Source of the DNA: Burkholderiaceae bacterium
Lineage (GTDB): Bacteria; Pseudomonadota; Gammaproteobacteria; Burkholderiales; Burkholderiaceae_C
Length of the DNA stretch: 7,960 bases
Direction: 5' to 3'
Assembly (NCBI GenBank): GCA_023268425.1
Contig: JALRFN010000231.1
Span: forward strand, 1 to 7,960
Shown here: in pieces, positions 5,757 through 7,960 of the stretch
How the letters are laid out: every line of letters begins with the position of its first letter
How positions within the stretch are numbered: the first letter of the stretch is position 1
Notes under the pieces: model-generated
The model's input: only the letters and a program-made list of their open reading frames with translations
The model's database searches: none
Told to the model about the DNA's origin: nothing
Translations under genes and position numbers: made by a program

Positions 5757-6875
5757 TCAACCCAAACGCTGGGTGCGAAACACCCCTTGCGGATCAAACT
5801 GCGCCTGTAGTCTGGTGTTCACGGTTTGCAGCACTGGCGACAAAGGCGAGTAGACGCCCACCGCCTTGTCCGCTTCGCCATGTGCGGCGCTGACGCGATA
5901 CAGGGTCGCGTGGCCACCGACACGCTTGGCCCAATCCCGCAAGCCGTGGGCCTCGTGGGCGCTGCCCCAAAACCAGCGCTGCGCACCGTGCCACTCCATC
6001 ATGCGCGGCAAACCCAAAGGCATGGCTGGCGTCGCCGCCGGCACACCCAAGCGCCACAAACAGGCATCTTCGCTGGGTGCTTGGGTGAAAAACGCATGGC
6101 GCTGATCGCGCAAGGCGTCCCAATCCATGGTGCCTGGCTCGTCAAACGCCAAGTGTCCAGAACCCGCTTGCGCCAGCATGCTTTCACGCGCGGCCTCAAT
6201 GGCCACAGCGGCACCACGCAAGCGCAGCGCCAACACCCCATCGCCCGCGGCGTTCAGCACCCAGCAACTGGCGTCAATCGGCAACGGTTGTGCGCGCCAG
6301 CGCATCAACTGCGCCAGGGCGTGCTCTTGGCTGCCCAAAAAACACAGGGTGGCTTCGGCCAAAGCCTGAGGCAAGACCTTGATCGAGGCTTGGGTGATGA
6401 TGCCCAGCGTGCCCATGCTGCCAGCCAGCACACGACTGAGGTCGTAGCCCGCGACGTTCTTCATGACTTGGCCGCCAAAGTTCAACAACTCTCCGCGGCC
6501 ATTGATCATTTGCGCGCCCAGGATGAAATCGCGTACACCGCCCACGCTGGCACGTGCCGGACCGCTCAAACCTGCGGCGATGACACCGCCCACCGTCATG
6601 TCTGGCCCCGTCACCGGTGGGTCAAAGGCCATGCACTGGCGCTGCTGCGCCACCAAGCCCACCACCTCACGCCAGGGCGTGGCCGCGCCCACGGTGATCA
6701 CCAACTCGGTGGGCTCATAGGCCACAACACCTTGCAAGCCAGCCGTGGACAAGGCCGTCCCTTGCAAGGGCTGGCCCAAAAAGTCTTTGCTACCCGAGCC
6801 CACCAGGCGCAAGACCTCGCCCGCGGCGGCGGCAGCATGCACGCGGGCACGCAGTGTTTCTATGGTTTGTTGCAT
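5757..6875 (-). CDS. glcE: Glycolate oxidase FAD-binding subunit GlcE
   Basis: GlcE is a subunit of the membrane-associated glycolate oxidase, related to GlcD but shorter. The 372-aa protein has the FAD-binding-4 (PCMH) layout: RLVGSGSKDFLG (23-34), DPPVTGPDMTVGGVIAAGLS (85-104), FILGAQMINGRGE (117-129) and KNVAGYDLSRVLAGSMGTLG (139-158). The C-terminal LQAQFDPQGVF (356-366) is the usual end of this family. I place the start at 6875, because the extra 19 codons to the ATG at 6932 have no family likeness and MQQTIETLRARV aligns with the normal GlcE opening. No strong ribosome site is seen before either. The gene begins about 90 bp after a terminator, so it has its own promoter; AT-rich TTAGAAAAT on the minus strand (about 6921-6913) is the likeliest -10 region but has no good -35. 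No glcD gene precedes it. Confidence 0.92.
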   Translation of the reverse strand: MQQTIETLRARVHAAAAAGEVLRLVGSGSKDFLGQPLQGTALSTAGLQGVVAYEPTELVITVGAATPWREVVGLVAQQRQCMAFDPPVTGPDMTVGGVIAAGLSGPARASVGGVRDFILGAQMINGRGELLNFGGQVMKNVAGYDLSRVLAGSMGTLGIITQASIKVLPQALAEATLCFLGSQEHALAQLMRWRAQPLPIDASCWVLNAAGDGVLALRLRGAAVAIEAARESMLAQAGSGHLAFDEPGTMDWDALRDQRHAFFTQAPSEDACLWRLGVPAATPAMPLGLPRMMEWHGAQRWFWGSAHEAHGLRDWAKRVGGHATLYRVSAAHGEADKAVGVYSPLSPVLQTVNTRLQAQFDPQGVFRTQRLG

Positions 6876-6965
6876 GCCGCGATGGTAGCGGGGTCTATCC
6901 GGGCTGGTTTGAAATTTTCTAAGCGCGGCCATTCATTTCTTTGCGCAGGCCCATCGCCAAGGGCG

Positions 6966-6992
6966 AAAAAAAACCGGGGCCAAGGGCCCCGG
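6966..6992 (-). terminator. Intrinsic terminator of the ammonium transporter gene
   Basis: A perfect 8-bp GC stem, CCGGGGCC (6974-6981) and GGCCCCGG (6985-6992), encloses a 3-nt loop. On the minus strand it is followed by eight T residues (6973-6966), a textbook rho-independent terminator 23 bp past the amt stop codon. On the plus strand it is followed by CTTTT, so weaker termination in that direction is possible. It separates amt from glcE-glcF, which marks them as different transcription units. Confidence 0.92.
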
Positions 6993-7015
6993 CTTTTCAC
7001 TGTCGATGCGTGTGA

Positions 7016-7960
7016 TCAGCGTGCGTACGCAGACTCGCCGTGGCTGGTGATGTCCAAGCCTTCACGCTCATGCTCTTCGCTGACGCGCAGACCGCCGGTG
7101 AACATGCCCGCCACCTTGTAGGCGACCACGGCCACCACAGCCGACCACACGATGGTGATGATCACGCCCTCAGCCTGCACCCACACTTGGGAGGCGATGT
7201 TGAAGTCGTCTCCACCCGTACCACCCAGGCTGGGCGCCGTGAACACACCGGTCAAGATCGCGCCGATGATGCCGCCCAAACCGTGGACACCAAAGACGTC
7301 CAAGGAGTCGTCCGCACCCAGCAGGCGCTTCAGACCGGTCACACCCCACAAGCAAGCGAAGCCACTGACCAAGCCGATGATGATGGCGCCCATGGGGCCC
7401 ACCGAGCCGCAAGCTGGCGTGATGCCCACCAAGCCGGCCACGGCACCCGAGGCAGCACCCAGCATCGAAGCCTTGCCTTTGTGCATGGCTTCACCCAAAC
7501 ACCAGGCCAAGACGGCTGCAGCCGGGGCCAACAAGGTGTTGATGAAGGCCAGCGTGGCGCCCGACGTGGCTTCCAAATTGGAGCCGGCGTTGAAACCAAA
7601 CCAACCCACCCACAGCAAAGAGGCACCCACCATGGTCAACGTCAAGCTGTGCGGCGCCATGGCTTCGCGGCCATAACCCAAGCGCTTGCCCAACATGTAC
7701 GCACCGACCAAACCAGCCACGCCGGCGTTGATGTGCACCACGGTGCCGCCAGCGAAGTCCAGAGCGCCGTGCTGGAACAGATAGCCTGCGGTGGCACCGG
7801 CCGCTTCGGCGGCGGCCGCATCCGTGTAGGCATCCGGACCCGCCCAGTACCACACCATGTGCGCCATCGGGATATAGGCGAAGGTGAACCAGATCACCGC
7901 GAACAGCAGCACCGCCGAGAACTTCATCCGCTCGGCAAAGCCGCCGACGATGAGCCCGCA
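7016..7960 (-). CDS. amtB: Ammonium transporter (Amt family), 5' end missing
   Basis: The reading frame enters from the right edge and ends at 7016, giving 314 visible residues; the signal region and first helices lie outside. It is an inner-membrane ammonium channel. Diagnostic stretches are LIVGGFAERMKFSA (3-16 of the fragment), GALDFAGGTVVHINAG (65-80) with pore His76 and Asp68, WVGWFGFNAGSN (117-128), and VFGVHGLGGIIG (222-233) with the second pore His226. The twin histidines that line the pore are therefore both present. The cytosolic C-terminal tail (GLRVSEEHEREG onward) is of the type that interacts with the PII protein GlnK. An Ala-rich loop (DAYTDAAAAEAAGATAG, about 43-59) before the first pore His is longer than in E. 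coli AmtB but I believe it is usual in Burkholderiales homologues. glnK would be expected beyond the right edge. An ATG at 7925-7927 is an internal Met, not the start. Confidence 0.95.
   Translation of the reverse strand, partial: CGLIVGGFAERMKFSAVLLFAVIWFTFAYIPMAHMVWYWAGPDAYTDAAAAEAAGATAGYLFQHGALDFAGGTVVHINAGVAGLVGAYMLGKRLGYGREAMAPHSLTLTMVGASLLWVGWFGFNAGSNLEATSGATLAFINTLLAPAAAVLAWCLGEAMHKGKASMLGAASGAVAGLVGITPACGSVGPMGAIIIGLVSGFACLWGVTGLKRLLGADDSLDVFGVHGLGGIIGAILTGVFTAPSLGGTGGDDFNIASQVWVQAEGVIITIVWSAVVAVVAYKVAGMFTGGLRVSEEHEREGLDITSHGESAYAR

Noticed and set aside
4539..5810. A 423-codon open frame on the plus strand
   Set aside because: It lies antisense to all of glcF. The product is His-, Gln- and Arg-rich with no family likeness, as expected from the codon bias of a GC-rich gene read on the other strand.
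5826..7121. A 431-codon open frame on the plus strand
   Set aside because: It covers glcE, the terminator and part of amt in antisense, which a real gene would not be expected to do; its composition is that of a shadow frame.

Overview
The window looks like a piece of chromosome from a GC-rich betaproteobacterium, most likely Burkholderiales and close to Comamonadaceae. The reasons are the protein flavour of alanine racemase, LplT, GlcE/GlcF and the Amt transporter, and the alr/lplT neighbourhood. The genus is inference; there is no rRNA or other marker gene. No tRNA, CRISPR, insertion sequence or prophage gene is visible.

Layout. Positions 1-197 (minus) hold the first 65 codons of an efflux-type periplasmic adaptor. 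It has a clear promoter, and a perfect palindrome fills most of its -35/-10 spacer (240-257). Next to it lies a second perfect palindrome (264-281), just downstream of alr. Alanine racemase (292-1413, minus) and the lysophospholipid transporter LplT (1572-2840, plus) are divergent across a 158-bp gap. From 2987 to 4498 (plus) runs a tightly packed three-gene set: two small exported Cys-rich proteins that are paralogues of each other, then a periplasmic solute-binding protein. The first two genes overlap by ATGA and the second and third by 8 bp. This set converges on glcF with a 7-bp gap. On the minus strand glcE and glcF (6875 down to 4506) encode two of the three glycolate oxidase subunits; glcD is not adjacent. 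Upstream of glcE a strong intrinsic terminator (6966-6992) ends a partial ammonium transporter gene that runs off the right edge.

The flanking genes are ordinary housekeeping or metabolic genes: cell-wall D-alanine, phospholipid recycling, glycolate oxidation and ammonium uptake. The part that familiar families do not explain is the 2987-4498 cassette. Its two small proteins share a four-Cys scaffold at nearly identical positions. The second is a predicted lipoprotein ending in an HExxH motif; the first has lost all three motif residues. The solute-binding protein that follows has a Tat-like signal peptide, no transporter partner in the window, and a non-standard residue where amino-acid-binding relatives carry their ligand Arg. 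This is the best candidate here for an undescribed envelope system, although its function cannot be read from sequence alone.
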